Below are positions 1 through 6,785 of a DNA stretch of 12,332 nucleotides, in pieces; the first letter of the stretch is position 1; every line of letters begins with the position of its first letter. Under the pieces are notes generated by a model. It was not told where the DNA came from, ran no database searches, and was given only the letters and a program-made list of their open reading frames with translations. Where the stretch lies: NCBI GenBank assembly GCA_937957845.1, contig CALGOD010000477.1, positions 1 through 12,332 of the forward strand, written 5' to 3'. Origin of the DNA: an uncultured Nocardiopsis sp. Its GTDB lineage: Bacteria; Actinomycetota; Actinomycetes; Streptosporangiales; Streptosporangiaceae. Position numbers and translations under genes: made by a program.

Positions 1-57
1 CAGCGACCGCTGAGCCCCCGAACCCTGTTGCGACCACACCCCGAAGGCGCCCACCGG
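1..57. other. Window edge, no gene
   Basis: No gene is supported before the stop of the MFS gene. Positions 1-12 form a small inverted repeat (CAGCG-AC-CGCTG) that could be part of a terminator or hairpin cut by the window edge. Nothing else is recognised. Confidence 0.4.
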
Positions 58-1281
58 TCACGGACGCGACCAGGCACCAACGACGGCGATCCCGGCGGCG
101 ACCCAGAACGCCACGGCAAGGGTGCTGTGATCGGCGACCCAACCCAGGACCGGAGCGGCGGCGGCCTGCCCCACAGCGGTGGCCAAGAACGCCAACCCCA
201 CACCGCGTGCGGGCCGATGCTCGAAGACCCGTGTGCCCCACACCAACAAAAGCCCGGTCAGGGCGAGGTACACACCACCGAACAGTCCTGTGGCGATGAC
301 CGCCACCACGTACCAGTGCGCGGTCACCGCCAGCAGGGCCGTGGCGGCTCCCATGGCGGGCATCGCCACCACCCATGCCGTGCGCAACCCGAACCGGTTC
401 GCCGCATCACCGGCGAAGGCCCCGAGCAGACCGCACGCACCCAGAACGATCCAGGCCACGGTGGACAGGTACGCAGCGTGCCCCGCGGTGGTGGTGAGCA
501 GGTCCTGACCGAAGGTCCACGTCGCCGCACTGGCGGCACCCATGGTCACCGACGCGCCGACCAGACGGACCGAGCCTTGCGGGAGCGACTCACGCCAGGA
601 CCGTCCCGCACGCCGTGAGGGCGCCGAACCGGCGACGTCCTGGCGGACCGAGGGGACGGTCACCGCGACCCACACGGTGACCACCGCGGCGATCACGGCG
701 AAGGCCGCCCACGCAAGCCGCCACTGCCCCTGGGCCAACAACGCCACGGGACCGGACACCACCACCCCCAGCCCCGTCCCCGCGTTGACCAGGGCCTGAA
801 GCCGGTTGCGCAAGGGGGGTACGACCCGGTGGGCGATGGCGTGGGCCAAGGGCAGCGAGGCCACGCCGGTGCTGGACCCGGCGATCAGCACCCCCAGGGT
901 GAGGACCCCGGCTCCGGGGGCCGACGCCATGAGCGCGGTGCCCGCCGTGGCCAGCACCCCGGCGACCACGGACATGACCTTGGAACCAAAGCGCGGGGTG
1001 AGCGGGGTGGCGATCACCACCCCCACGCAGTAGGCGACGTAACTGCCCGAGGCGATCGCCCCGGCCGTGGCCGCGTCCAGGTCGAAGGCCTCACGAAAGG
1101 CCGGGACGAACAACCCGTAGGCGAACCGGGCCAAGCCGTAGCACACGGCTATCAGCGCCAGGCCGGCGGCCGCCAGCCCCACCGTCCGCGTACCCGACAG
1201 CATGGCCGGGGCGGGGGACGTCCACGCCCCCGGTCGGGGCGTGGCGTTCCGGTGCCCTTGGGGGTCCACGACCCTGCTCAT
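58..1281 (-). CDS. MFS transporter (YbfB/YjiJ-like), probable efflux pump
   Basis: This 407-residue integral membrane protein is probably a proton-driven exporter of the major facilitator superfamily. The usual family length is about 400 residues, and roughly twelve hydrophobic stretches run from about residue 32 to the end. The first helix region carries LARFAYGLFVPAFREAF, followed by a GAIASGSYVAYCVG segment typical of YbfB/YjiJ-type MFS proteins. Residues 1-30 are proline-rich and not membrane-like, so a shorter start at Met27 is possible. The ATG at 1281 is preferred because GGGAGG lies four bases upstream. The gene is divergent from a TetR regulator, and its probable promoter overlaps that regulator's putative operators, so it is likely the repressor's main target. 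The substrate cannot be told from sequence. Family call is confident; exporter role is inferred from context. Confidence 0.9.
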   Translation of the reverse strand: MSRVVDPQGHRNATPRPGAWTSPAPAMLSGTRTVGLAAAGLALIAVCYGLARFAYGLFVPAFREAFDLDAATAGAIASGSYVAYCVGVVIATPLTPRFGSKVMSVVAGVLATAGTALMASAPGAGVLTLGVLIAGSSTGVASLPLAHAIAHRVVPPLRNRLQALVNAGTGLGVVVSGPVALLAQGQWRLAWAAFAVIAAVVTVWVAVTVPSVRQDVAGSAPSRRAGRSWRESLPQGSVRLVGASVTMGAASAATWTFGQDLLTTTAGHAAYLSTVAWIVLGACGLLGAFAGDAANRFGLRTAWVVAMPAMGAATALLAVTAHWYVVAVIATGLFGGVYLALTGLLLVWGTRVFEHRPARGVGLAFLATAVGQAAAAPVLGWVADHSTLAVAFWVAAGIAVVGAWSRP

Positions 1282-1296
1282 ACGCCCTCCCCACGA

Positions 1297-1316
1297 ACTT
1301 CACCGACCTGTGAAGT
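1297..1316. promoter_or_regulatory. Putative TetR operator O1 (perfect inverted repeat)
   Basis: ACTTCAC, a six-base spacer CGACCT, then GTGAAGT: a perfect 7-bp inverted repeat spanning 20 bp. It lies in the 5' leader of the MFS gene, just past its predicted transcription start, and overlaps the putative -35 of tetR. Size, symmetry and position fit a TetR-family operator. Binding by the neighbouring regulator is inferred. Confidence 0.7.
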
Positions 1317-1337
1317 GACACCCACCTTAGGTACACT
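1309..1337 (+). promoter_or_regulatory. Putative tetR promoter
   Basis: A weak -35 TGTGAA (1309-1314) and a -10 TACACT (1332-1337) are separated by 17 bp. Transcription would begin near 1344, leaving a leader of about 19 nt with the ribosome binding site AAAGGAGG at 1351-1358. The -35 overlaps operator O1 and the -10 overlaps O2, so autorepression is expected. Confidence 0.45.
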
Positions 1338-1352
1338 GATCTGTGAAGTCAA
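1324..1352 (-). promoter_or_regulatory. Putative MFS gene promoter
   Basis: Read on the minus strand, -35 TTGACT (1347-1352) and -10 TAAGGT (1324-1329) are exactly 17 bp apart. The -35 overlaps the intact half-site of operator O2, and operator O1 lies just downstream of the predicted start point. A regulator bound at either site would block this promoter. Confidence 0.55.
1330..1349. promoter_or_regulatory. Putative second TetR operator O2 (degenerate)
   Basis: The right half GTGAAGT (1343-1349) is identical to that of O1, and the left half GGTACAC matches ACTTCAC at 4 of 7 positions, with the same 6-bp spacer. O2 starts 33 bp after O1, close to three helical turns, so both sites would present on roughly the same DNA face. 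Probably a weaker second site. Confidence 0.5.
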
Positions 1353-1362
1353 AGGAGGTGCC

Positions 1363-1956
1363 GTGAAAGACCACCACAGCGACGTGCGACTGACACCCGG
1401 AGCCCGAAAAATCCTGGACACCGCATCCGCCCTGTTCTACCGCCACGGCATCCACGCGGTCGGAGTGGACCTCATCGCCACCGAATCAGGTGTGACCAAG
1501 CGCACACTTTATGACAGGTTCGGTTCCAAGGACACCCTGGTGACGGCCTACCTGCGCAACCGACACCAACAGTGGTGGACCCGCTGGGAACAACGCCTGA
1601 AGAACGCACCCCCACCCCGGGCCCTGACCGTGTTCGACTCCTACACCGCCGACGTGCCGATGTCCGACCGAGGATGCGCCTTCCTCAACGCGGCCGCCGA
1701 ACTGCCCCCCACCCACCCCGGATACCAGGTCATCCGCCACCACAAGGAACAGGTCCGCGAGCGCCTACGCCACCTCATCGCCGAGGACCCACGGATCCCA
1801 CACCCCGACCACCTGGCCGGGCACCTCTTCCTGCTGTTGGAGGGGGCCATCGCCCACCGCGGCATCGACGGCACCGACGACCGCCTCACCCAGGCCCGCG
1901 CGATGGCCGAGCACCTGCTCACCCCGACCAGGGAACACACACCGGCCCGCCCCTGA
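1363..1956 (+). CDS. TetR/AcrR-family transcriptional regulator
   Basis: A 197-residue repressor-type protein, a normal length for the family. The N-terminal DNA-binding domain spans about residues 12-60. The sequence DLIATESGVTKRTLYDRFGS carries the classic helix-turn-helix with the conserved T-x-Y-x-x-F-x-x-K pattern (Thr48, Tyr50, Phe53, Lys56). The helical C-terminal part (61-197) would bind ligand and dimerise; its GCAFLNAAAE segment is typical of one large TetR subgroup. The GTG at 1363 is chosen because AAAGGAGG sits just upstream and the frame upstream of it is not TetR-like. It is divergent from the MFS gene, with putative operators in the spacer, so it likely represses the exporter and itself until a ligand binds. 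Ligand unknown. It converges with the methyltransferase, leaving 33 bp between stop codons. Confidence 0.93.
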   Translation: MKDHHSDVRLTPGARKILDTASALFYRHGIHAVGVDLIATESGVTKRTLYDRFGSKDTLVTAYLRNRHQQWWTRWEQRLKNAPPPRALTVFDSYTADVPMSDRGCAFLNAAAELPPTHPGYQVIRHHKEQVRERLRHLIAEDPRIPHPDHLAGHLFLLLEGAIAHRGIDGTDDRLTQARAMAEHLLTPTREHTPARP

Positions 1957-1989
1957 GACCGAACCGCAGACCCCCACCGAGGCGACCGC

Positions 1990-2751
1990 TCACACAGGAC
2001 GAGTGAAAGTGATGATCTCCTCGCTGCGCCCGGTCAACGCGCTGCGGTCCCAGTACCCGTACTGGGCGTCCACCCCCAACCCCGCATCCTCCAAGAAACC
2101 GTTCAAGGTGCCCGAGTCCATGAACCGCAGGGTGCTGCGGCTCCCGCGGGGCTCCTCCCAACCCTGCACGGTGTAGTCGCAGGTGAAGGTGACCAGATCC
2201 CCCTCCACTCCGCGCAGGCGGTGCACACAGGTGGCCTTGCGCCCACCGGGACCGTCCACGGTGCGCACCCGCTCCGGACTCCACACCAGCCACCCCCGCA
2301 CGGCCGGATTACGAGTCTCGAAAACGAACCGGCCGTCCACACCCAATGCCCGCCGCACCGCCGCCAGGTGGGCGCCCACCTCCTCATCGGTGAGCAACAC
2401 CTGGAAAGCGTGCCCGGACATGATGACCAGATCGAACCCGCCCTCCAAGAGCGCACCCCCCTGACCGTAGGGGCCCCGCACCAGGTCACCCAGAACCCAG
2501 TCGACGTCCTCCCGCTCCCGACGTCCGACCTCCAACATCGCCTCGGCCGGATCCAACCCCACCAGGCGCCCGGTGTGCCCGCGCTCACGCGCCACCCGCA
2601 GGAGCTTGCCCGTCCCACACCCCACGTCCAACACCGAACGGGCGTCCATGACCAAGTCGAGATAGAAGTCGTCCTGGGGCGAGGAACCCCAAGGGTGGAA
2701 GTAGTCATAAAGCTCGGCCAGCTCCGGTCGGGAGAAGTGGTGATCGACCAT
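1990..2751 (-). CDS. Class I SAM-dependent methyltransferase
   Basis: A 253-residue cytosolic methyltransferase with a Rossmann-like fold. Motif I, VLDVGCGTG, lies at residues 40-48. The acidic residue that binds the SAM ribose is Asp67 in GLDPAEAML. A later FDLVIMSGHAFQVL segment fits motif IV. The C-terminal half (VTFTCDYTVQGWEE, then TLRFMDSGTLNGFLEDAGL) is the type found in small actinobacterial methyltransferases of unknown substrate. The ATG at 2751 is preferred over an in-frame extension because a promoter -10 ends 6 nt before it, suggesting a leaderless mRNA, and there is no good ribosome binding site. An in-frame GTG six codons earlier would overlap that -10. The gene converges with tetR, and the Tn3 element sits 89 bp upstream. 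Substrate and pathway are not identifiable. Confidence 0.88.
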   Translation of the reverse strand: MVDHHFSRPELAELYDYFHPWGSSPQDDFYLDLVMDARSVLDVGCGTGKLLRVARERGHTGRLVGLDPAEAMLEVGRREREDVDWVLGDLVRGPYGQGGALLEGGFDLVIMSGHAFQVLLTDEEVGAHLAAVRRALGVDGRFVFETRNPAVRGWLVWSPERVRTVDGPGGRKATCVHRLRGVEGDLVTFTCDYTVQGWEEPRGSRSTLRFMDSGTLNGFLEDAGLGVDAQYGYWDRSALTGRSEEIITFTRPV

Positions 2752-2757
2752 GGCGGC

Positions 2758-2786
2758 ATGATCATCCACCGCCCAAAGGCGGTCAA
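2758..2786 (-). promoter_or_regulatory. Putative leaderless promoter of the methyltransferase
   Basis: On the minus strand, -35 TTGACC (2781-2786) and -10 GATCAT (2758-2763) are 17 bp apart. Only 6 nt separate the -10 from the ATG, so transcription should start at or next to the A of the start codon. A 14-bp palindrome (CCGCC-n4-GGCGG, 2769-2782) fills most of the spacer and could be an operator. Confidence 0.5.
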
Positions 2787-2835
2787 AGGGTTTTCCGGCA
2801 CAGCGAACCCACCCCGGACACACGCCCCGTCGTCC

Positions 2836-2840
2836 CCTCA
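2836..2840. repeat. Target-site duplication, left copy
   Basis: CCTCA directly abuts the left terminal repeat and matches the five bases directly after the right terminal repeat. Five bp is the duplication length made by Tn3-family transposases. Confidence 0.92.
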
Positions 2841-2878
2841 GGGGTGCCGTTAACGAACGTGTCACCAGCCGCAAACGC
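2841..2878 (+). repeat. Left terminal inverted repeat of the Tn3-family element (IRL)
   Basis: Starts GGGGTGCCGTTAACGAACGT and ends near 2878. It matches the reverse complement of 7571-7608 at 36 of 38 positions, with mismatches at positions 22 and 38. The 38-bp length and the GGGG start are characteristic of Tn3-family ends. Confidence 0.95.
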
Positions 2879-2933
2879 GACCAGTTCCGGTGATTGACCA
2901 CTACGAACCAGAGCCTTCCGGCAAGATGCGGCC

Positions 2934-5921
2934 ATGGGACACCAGCCGGTTGACATGGACCAACTCGTCGAACACTGGACCGTGCTCGATGACGAACAGG
3001 ACCTGGTGACAGGCAAGCGCGGCGCGACGAAGCTGGGGTTCGCGCTGCTGCTGAAGTACTACACGCGCTACGGCCGGTTCCCCCGCGGCCGGGCCGAGTT
3101 CCCCGACGAGGTCGTCGGCTTCGTCGCCCGCCAGGTGAAGGTGCCCGCCGCCGACTTCGGTTTCCACGAGTGGTCCGGGCGCACAATCGAGTACCACCGC
3201 AAGCAGATCCGCGACCACTTGGGCTTTCGGGTGTGCGGGGTCGCCAACGCCGACAAGCTCACCGACTGGCTGGCCACAGGCGTTGCCCACGCTGAGCGCA
3301 GTACCGACCGGGTACGCGAGAAGCTGCTCAAGCACTGCTTCGCCGAGCACATCGAGCCGCCGACCCCGGACCGCGTCATGCGGATGGTGCGCTCGGCCCT
3401 GAGCAGTGCCGAGGAGACCTGGTTCACCACGATCGAGGCCCGCTTGGCACCTGAGCTGCGCGAGCGGGTGCTGGGCCTGGTGAAGCAGGACTCGGAGACC
3501 GACACCGACGCCGACGACGAGGACGTCGAGTCGGTGTTGTCCCTGGTCAAGGCGATGCCGGGCAACATCAGCCTGGAGTCGATGCTGCGGGAGATCCGCA
3601 AGCTCAACGCGATCCGCTCCATGGGCCTGCCGCCGACCCTGTTCGCCGACGTGGCGCCCAAGGTGTTGGCCTCCTGGCGGCAGCGGGCGGCGGTGGAGTC
3701 GCCCTCCCACCTGCGCCGCCGCTCCCCGGAGTCGGCGGTGACCCTGCTGTCGGCTCTGCCGGCCGAGCGAGAGCGGGAGGTCACCGACTCGCTGGTGGGC
3801 CTGCTGATCGCGACCGTGCACCGCATCGGCGCCCGCGCCGAGCGCAAGGTCACCAACGAGCTGATCAACGCCTTCAAGCGGGTCACCGGCAAGGAGAACA
3901 TCCTGTTCCACATCGCTGAGGTCTCCGTGGCCGACCCCGACGGGCGGATACGCGAGGTGGTCTTCCCCGCGGTGACGGGCGGGGAGCAGACACTCAAGGA
4001 GCTGGTGCACGAGTACCGGACCAAGGGGCCGGTGTACCGGCGCACGGTGCAGACCACGCTCAAGGCCTCCTACACCAACCACTACCGGCGCGGCCTGATC
4101 GAACTCCTCCAGGTGTTGGAGTTCCGGTCCAACAACTCCGCGCACCGGCCGGTCATCGAGGCCTTGGACCTGGTGGAGCGCTACGCCAAGGCGGGCAACA
4201 CCACCTACTACCCGCTGGGCGAGCACGTCCCCGAACACCGGGGCGCCTCGGGCCAGTGGGCCGAGGTGGTGCGCCGCGACGACAAGCGCGGCCGCACCCG
4301 CACGGTGCGCATGGTCTACGAGGTCGCCACCTTCCAGGCGCTGCGCGAGCAGTTGCGCTGCAAGGAGGTGTGGGTGGTCGGAGCGGGCCGGTGGCGCAAC
4401 CCGGACGAGGACCTGCCCGCCGACTTCGAGACGCGCCGCGCCGAGCACTACACCGAGCTGCACAAACCCCGCGACCCCAAGGCCTTCACCCACGCACTGC
4501 GCGCCGAGATGGAGGCCGAGCTCAGCGCCTTGGACACAGCCTTGCCCGGCCTGGAGTGGGTCGACATCACCGAGCGCAAGGCCGGGGCGATCCGGTTCGC
4601 AGCGCCGGAGGCCTCCCCTGAGCCGCGCAACCTGCGCCGGATCAAGGGCGAGGTCCGCCGCAGGTGGGACGGTGTGCCGCTGATCGACATGCTCAAGGAG
4701 GCGATCCTGCGCACCGGCTGTCTGAGACAGGTCACCTCGGTGGTCGGCGGTGGGAGCATGCCGGTCGAGGTCCTGGCCGAGAAGCTGATGCCGGCCATCT
4801 ACGGATATGGCACCAACACCGGGATCCGCGCGGTGGCGGGCGGCACGCACGGCCACACCGAGGAGGAGATCCGCTATGCGCGGCGCCGCTACCTCACCCC
4901 CGAGGTGGCCCGGCAGATCGCCGTGGAGATCGCCAACGCCACCTTCGCCGCCCGCGACACCGGGCTGTGGGGTGCCTCCTCCACGGTGGTGGCCTCCGAC
5001 TCCACGCACTTTAGGGCCTGGGACCAGAACCTGTTCACCGAGTGGCACTCACGCTACGGGGGCCGGGGATCCTGGTGTACTGGCACGTCGAGCGCGGCTC
5101 GGTGGTCGTGCACTCCCAGACCCTGCGGGCCTCGGCCTTCCGAAGTCGCGGCGATGGTGGAGGGCGCCATCCGCCACGGCACGGCGATGAAGGTGGAGGG
5201 CAACTACGTCGACTCCCACGGCCAGTCGGAGATCGAGTTCGGCATCACGCGGTTGCTGAACGTGGACCTGCTGCCGCGCATCAAGCAGATCAACCACGTC
5301 CGCCTGTACCGCCCGAACGTCGGCGAGCCGGACGCCTACCCGAACCTGGTTCCGGCGATGACGCGGCCGATCCGCTGGGACGTCATCGAGAACAACTACG
5401 ACCAGGTCATCAAGTACGCCACCGCGATCCGCTCGGGGACCGCCTCCACCGAGGCGATCCTGTCCCGCTTCACCCGCGCCGCCTCGCACCCGGCCTATCA
5501 GGCGATGCTGGAGATCGGGCGCGCCCAACGCACTTGCTTCGTGGCCCGCTACCTGCGCGAGCGCGAGTTGCAGCGCGAGATCGAGGAGGGCCTCAATGTG
5601 GTGGAGTCCTGGAACGCCGCGAACGCGGTCATCTACTACGGCAAGGGCGGGGAGATCTCCACCAACCGGCGCGAGGAGGTGGAGATGGCCGCTTTGTGCC
5701 TGCGGATCCTCCAGGCGTCCCTGGTCTACGTCAACACCCTCATGCTCCAGGACGTGCTCGCCGAACCCGCATGGGCCGAGAAGCTCACCCCGGCCGACCG
5801 GCGCGCCCTGACGCCGCTGTTCTGGTCCCACGTGCGGCCCTACGGCGAGGTCAACCTGGACCTGGGGTCGCGGCTGGACATCGGCGCGGGTGCGGCACCC
5901 GAAGGTCCCGCACCCGCGTGA
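2934..5921 (+). CDS. Tn3-family transposase, with a compensated double frameshift
   Basis: A 995-residue replicative transposase that binds the 38-bp ends and forms cointegrates; the family is usually about 950-1000 residues. The N-terminal part (about 1-170, KRGATKLGFALLLKYYTRYG) is the DUF4158-type region, and the DDE/RNase H-like domain occupies the C-terminal 400 residues. Catalytic candidates by family pattern are Asp689 (ASDSTHF), Asp760 (NYVDSHGQSE) and Glu891 (LNVVESWN). Between the first two, residues 713-735 are aberrant. Reading one frame over gives ILVYWHVERGSVVVHSQTLR, the conserved family sequence, so one G is missing near 5065-5068 and one T is extra at 5138. The ORF stays open but two beta strands of the catalytic fold are scrambled, so the protein is probably inactive unless this is a sequencing error. 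ATG 2934 has no clear ribosome binding site; a weak -10 (CAAGAT) ends 6 nt before it. Confidence 0.93.
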   Translation: MGHQPVDMDQLVEHWTVLDDEQDLVTGKRGATKLGFALLLKYYTRYGRFPRGRAEFPDEVVGFVARQVKVPAADFGFHEWSGRTIEYHRKQIRDHLGFRVCGVANADKLTDWLATGVAHAERSTDRVREKLLKHCFAEHIEPPTPDRVMRMVRSALSSAEETWFTTIEARLAPELRERVLGLVKQDSETDTDADDEDVESVLSLVKAMPGNISLESMLREIRKLNAIRSMGLPPTLFADVAPKVLASWRQRAAVESPSHLRRRSPESAVTLLSALPAEREREVTDSLVGLLIATVHRIGARAERKVTNELINAFKRVTGKENILFHIAEVSVADPDGRIREVVFPAVTGGEQTLKELVHEYRTKGPVYRRTVQTTLKASYTNHYRRGLIELLQVLEFRSNNSAHRPVIEALDLVERYAKAGNTTYYPLGEHVPEHRGASGQWAEVVRRDDKRGRTRTVRMVYEVATFQALREQLRCKEVWVVGAGRWRNPDEDLPADFETRRAEHYTELHKPRDPKAFTHALRAEMEAELSALDTALPGLEWVDITERKAGAIRFAAPEASPEPRNLRRIKGEVRRRWDGVPLIDMLKEAILRTGCLRQVTSVVGGGSMPVEVLAEKLMPAIYGYGTNTGIRAVAGGTHGHTEEEIRYARRRYLTPEVARQIAVEIANATFAARDTGLWGASSTVVASDSTHFRAWDQNLFTEWHSRYGGRGSWCTGTSSAARWSCTPRPCGPRPSEVAAMVEGAIRHGTAMKVEGNYVDSHGQSEIEFGITRLLNVDLLPRIKQINHVRLYRPNVGEPDAYPNLVPAMTRPIRWDVIENNYDQVIKYATAIRSGTASTEAILSRFTRAASHPAYQAMLEIGRAQRTCFVARYLRERELQREIEEGLNVVESWNAANAVIYYGKGGEISTNRREEVEMAALCLRILQASLVYVNTLMLQDVLAEPAWAEKLTPADRRALTPLFWSHVRPYGEVNLDLGSRLDIGAGAAPEGPAPA

Positions 5922-6017
5922 GCGGCCGGGCTCAGCGCCGCCCGTCGCGGATCTGGTGGAGTCGCGGCACCGACAGCCCGGCATTGCTCGCTCAGGCCGT
6001 CCCCGCTGCCGGGTCGT

Positions 6018-6335
6018 CTACAGCGCCAGCGCGGCCTTGAGGCCGACGGCGACCGAGGTCATCGTCGCGAAGCTCAACACCCCGGCGTCCTCGGCCAGAT
6101 CCTCGCCGTAGAGCAGGGTGATCTCGTCGCACAGCACCCAGCCCACGAGCGGATCGGCCGGGCCCAACGGGATCACGGTGGGCTGCGGCTCCTTCTTCGT
6201 GGTGGTCAGCCGCACCGCCAGGCAGTCGCCCAGGGCGCGGTTGCGGTGGTTGTTGGAGACCACCAGCCAGGGCTTGCGGCCGAATCCGATGTCGGCCCAG
6301 TACAGGCGCCCGCGCACCGGGGTGGGGCCGCTCAC
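6018..6335 (-). CDS. PemK/MazF-family toxin (type II TA)
   Basis: A 105-residue protein with the MazF fold signature: the start motif RGRLYWADIG (residues 8-17), then KPWLVVSNNHRN (21-32), then GWVLCDEITLL and the C-terminal LSFATMTSVAVGL. MazF/PemK toxins are ribosome-independent endoribonucleases that cut mRNA at short motifs and halt growth when freed from antitoxin; the cut motif here is unknown. The GTG start overlaps the antitoxin stop as GTGA, indicating translational coupling and an antitoxin-first operon. The pair sits inside the transposon between tnpA and tnpR, convergent with tnpA, where it would stabilise the element by post-segregational killing or influence its transposition. 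Full length; no disrupted residues are obvious. Confidence 0.88.
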   Translation of the reverse strand: MSGPTPVRGRLYWADIGFGRKPWLVVSNNHRNRALGDCLAVRLTTTKKEPQPTVIPLGPADPLVGWVLCDEITLLYGEDLAEDAGVLSFATMTSVAVGLKAALAL

Positions 6336-6646
6336 TCGGCTCCCCTGCGCGAGACGCGGCCGCGCATGGCTGCGCGGGCGGCGCGGTCCTCATCGGTGCG
6401 CTCGGCGGCCATGGCGGCGTAGGAGTCGGCGAGCACCTTGTCGGCGGCGGCCCGGCGGCCCGCTTCGACCAGAGCGGCCAGGGTCGCCGACATGGACAGT
6501 GTCCCTTCGGCGGGGGCGCCGACGATCTCGACCAGGGCGGTGCGCTCGGCCGTGCCCGGGCGGCGGGCGGCCTCGGCGAAGCGTTCGGTCTCGTGCGCCA
6601 CCGGCACGGGGGAGCGCTTCTTCTTCGGGGTGGCTTGCTGTGTCAT
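6332..6646 (-). CDS. Putative antitoxin of the MazF-like toxin
   Basis: A 104-residue protein directly upstream of the toxin, overlapping it by 4 bp. No AbrB-type MazE domain is evident. The N-terminus is basic (KKKR near residue 8), and LSMSATLAALVEAGRRAAAD, with the following DSYAAMAAERTDEDRAARAAM, suggests a helical ribbon-helix-helix-like DNA-binding core with a charged C-terminal tail that could wrap the toxin. The start at 6646 is chosen because GGAGG lies 8-9 nt upstream; an ATG at 6652 would be too close to it and one at 6673 lies within the putative operator. The antitoxin function is inferred from gene order, size and coupling. A 25-bp palindrome just upstream is the likely autoregulatory site. 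Confidence 0.75.
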   Translation of the reverse strand: MTQQATPKKKRSPVPVAHETERFAEAARRPGTAERTALVEIVGAPAEGTLSMSATLAALVEAGRRAAADKVLADSYAAMAAERTDEDRAARAAMRGRVSRRGAE

Positions 6647-6666
6647 CACCATGCCCTCCAGTATGA

Positions 6667-6691
6667 CGCACATCCTGTCGCAGGATATGCG
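6667..6691. promoter_or_regulatory. Putative TA operator (25-bp near-perfect palindrome)
   Basis: Arms CGCACATCCTG (6667-6677) and CAGGATATGCG (6681-6691) pair at 10 of 11 positions around a 3-bp centre. It ends about 20 bp upstream of the antitoxin start, where an autorepressing TA complex would bind, and includes a possible minus-strand -10 (TATCCT). Function is inferred. It is less likely a resolvase subsite, since it does not share the res-region motifs. Confidence 0.6.
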
Positions 6692-6785
6692 ACTTTCATT
6701 GTCTCATACCCATGATTTTCGGCCTCGGCACCCGGCACAACCGGCCACGAGCGCCCTTCTCCGAGGAAGGCGCCTCGGCAGCGGC

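Noticed and set aside
28..618. 196-codon plus-strand frame at the left edge
   Set aside because: Antisense to the MFS gene, with a low-complexity Gly/Arg/His-rich translation.
829..1362. N-terminal extension of the TetR gene
   Set aside because: The extension is low-complexity and covers the MFS gene and the operators; a strong ribosome binding site supports GTG 1363.
2752..3186. N-terminal extension of the methyltransferase
   Set aside because: It would cross the promoter and the transposon end into tnpA; the encoded sequence is Arg-rich and unlike the family.
2901..5048. Long minus-strand open frame (715 codons) antisense to tnpA
   Set aside because: Low-complexity, Gly/His/Leu-rich translation with no family features; it is the usual open shadow frame of a GC-rich gene, and tnpA is clearly the real one.
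5062..5140. Programmed ribosomal frameshifting in tnpA
   Set aside because: Two opposite shifts within 70 nt would be needed, with no slippery heptamer or downstream structure evident, and Tn3-family transposases are not known to use it.
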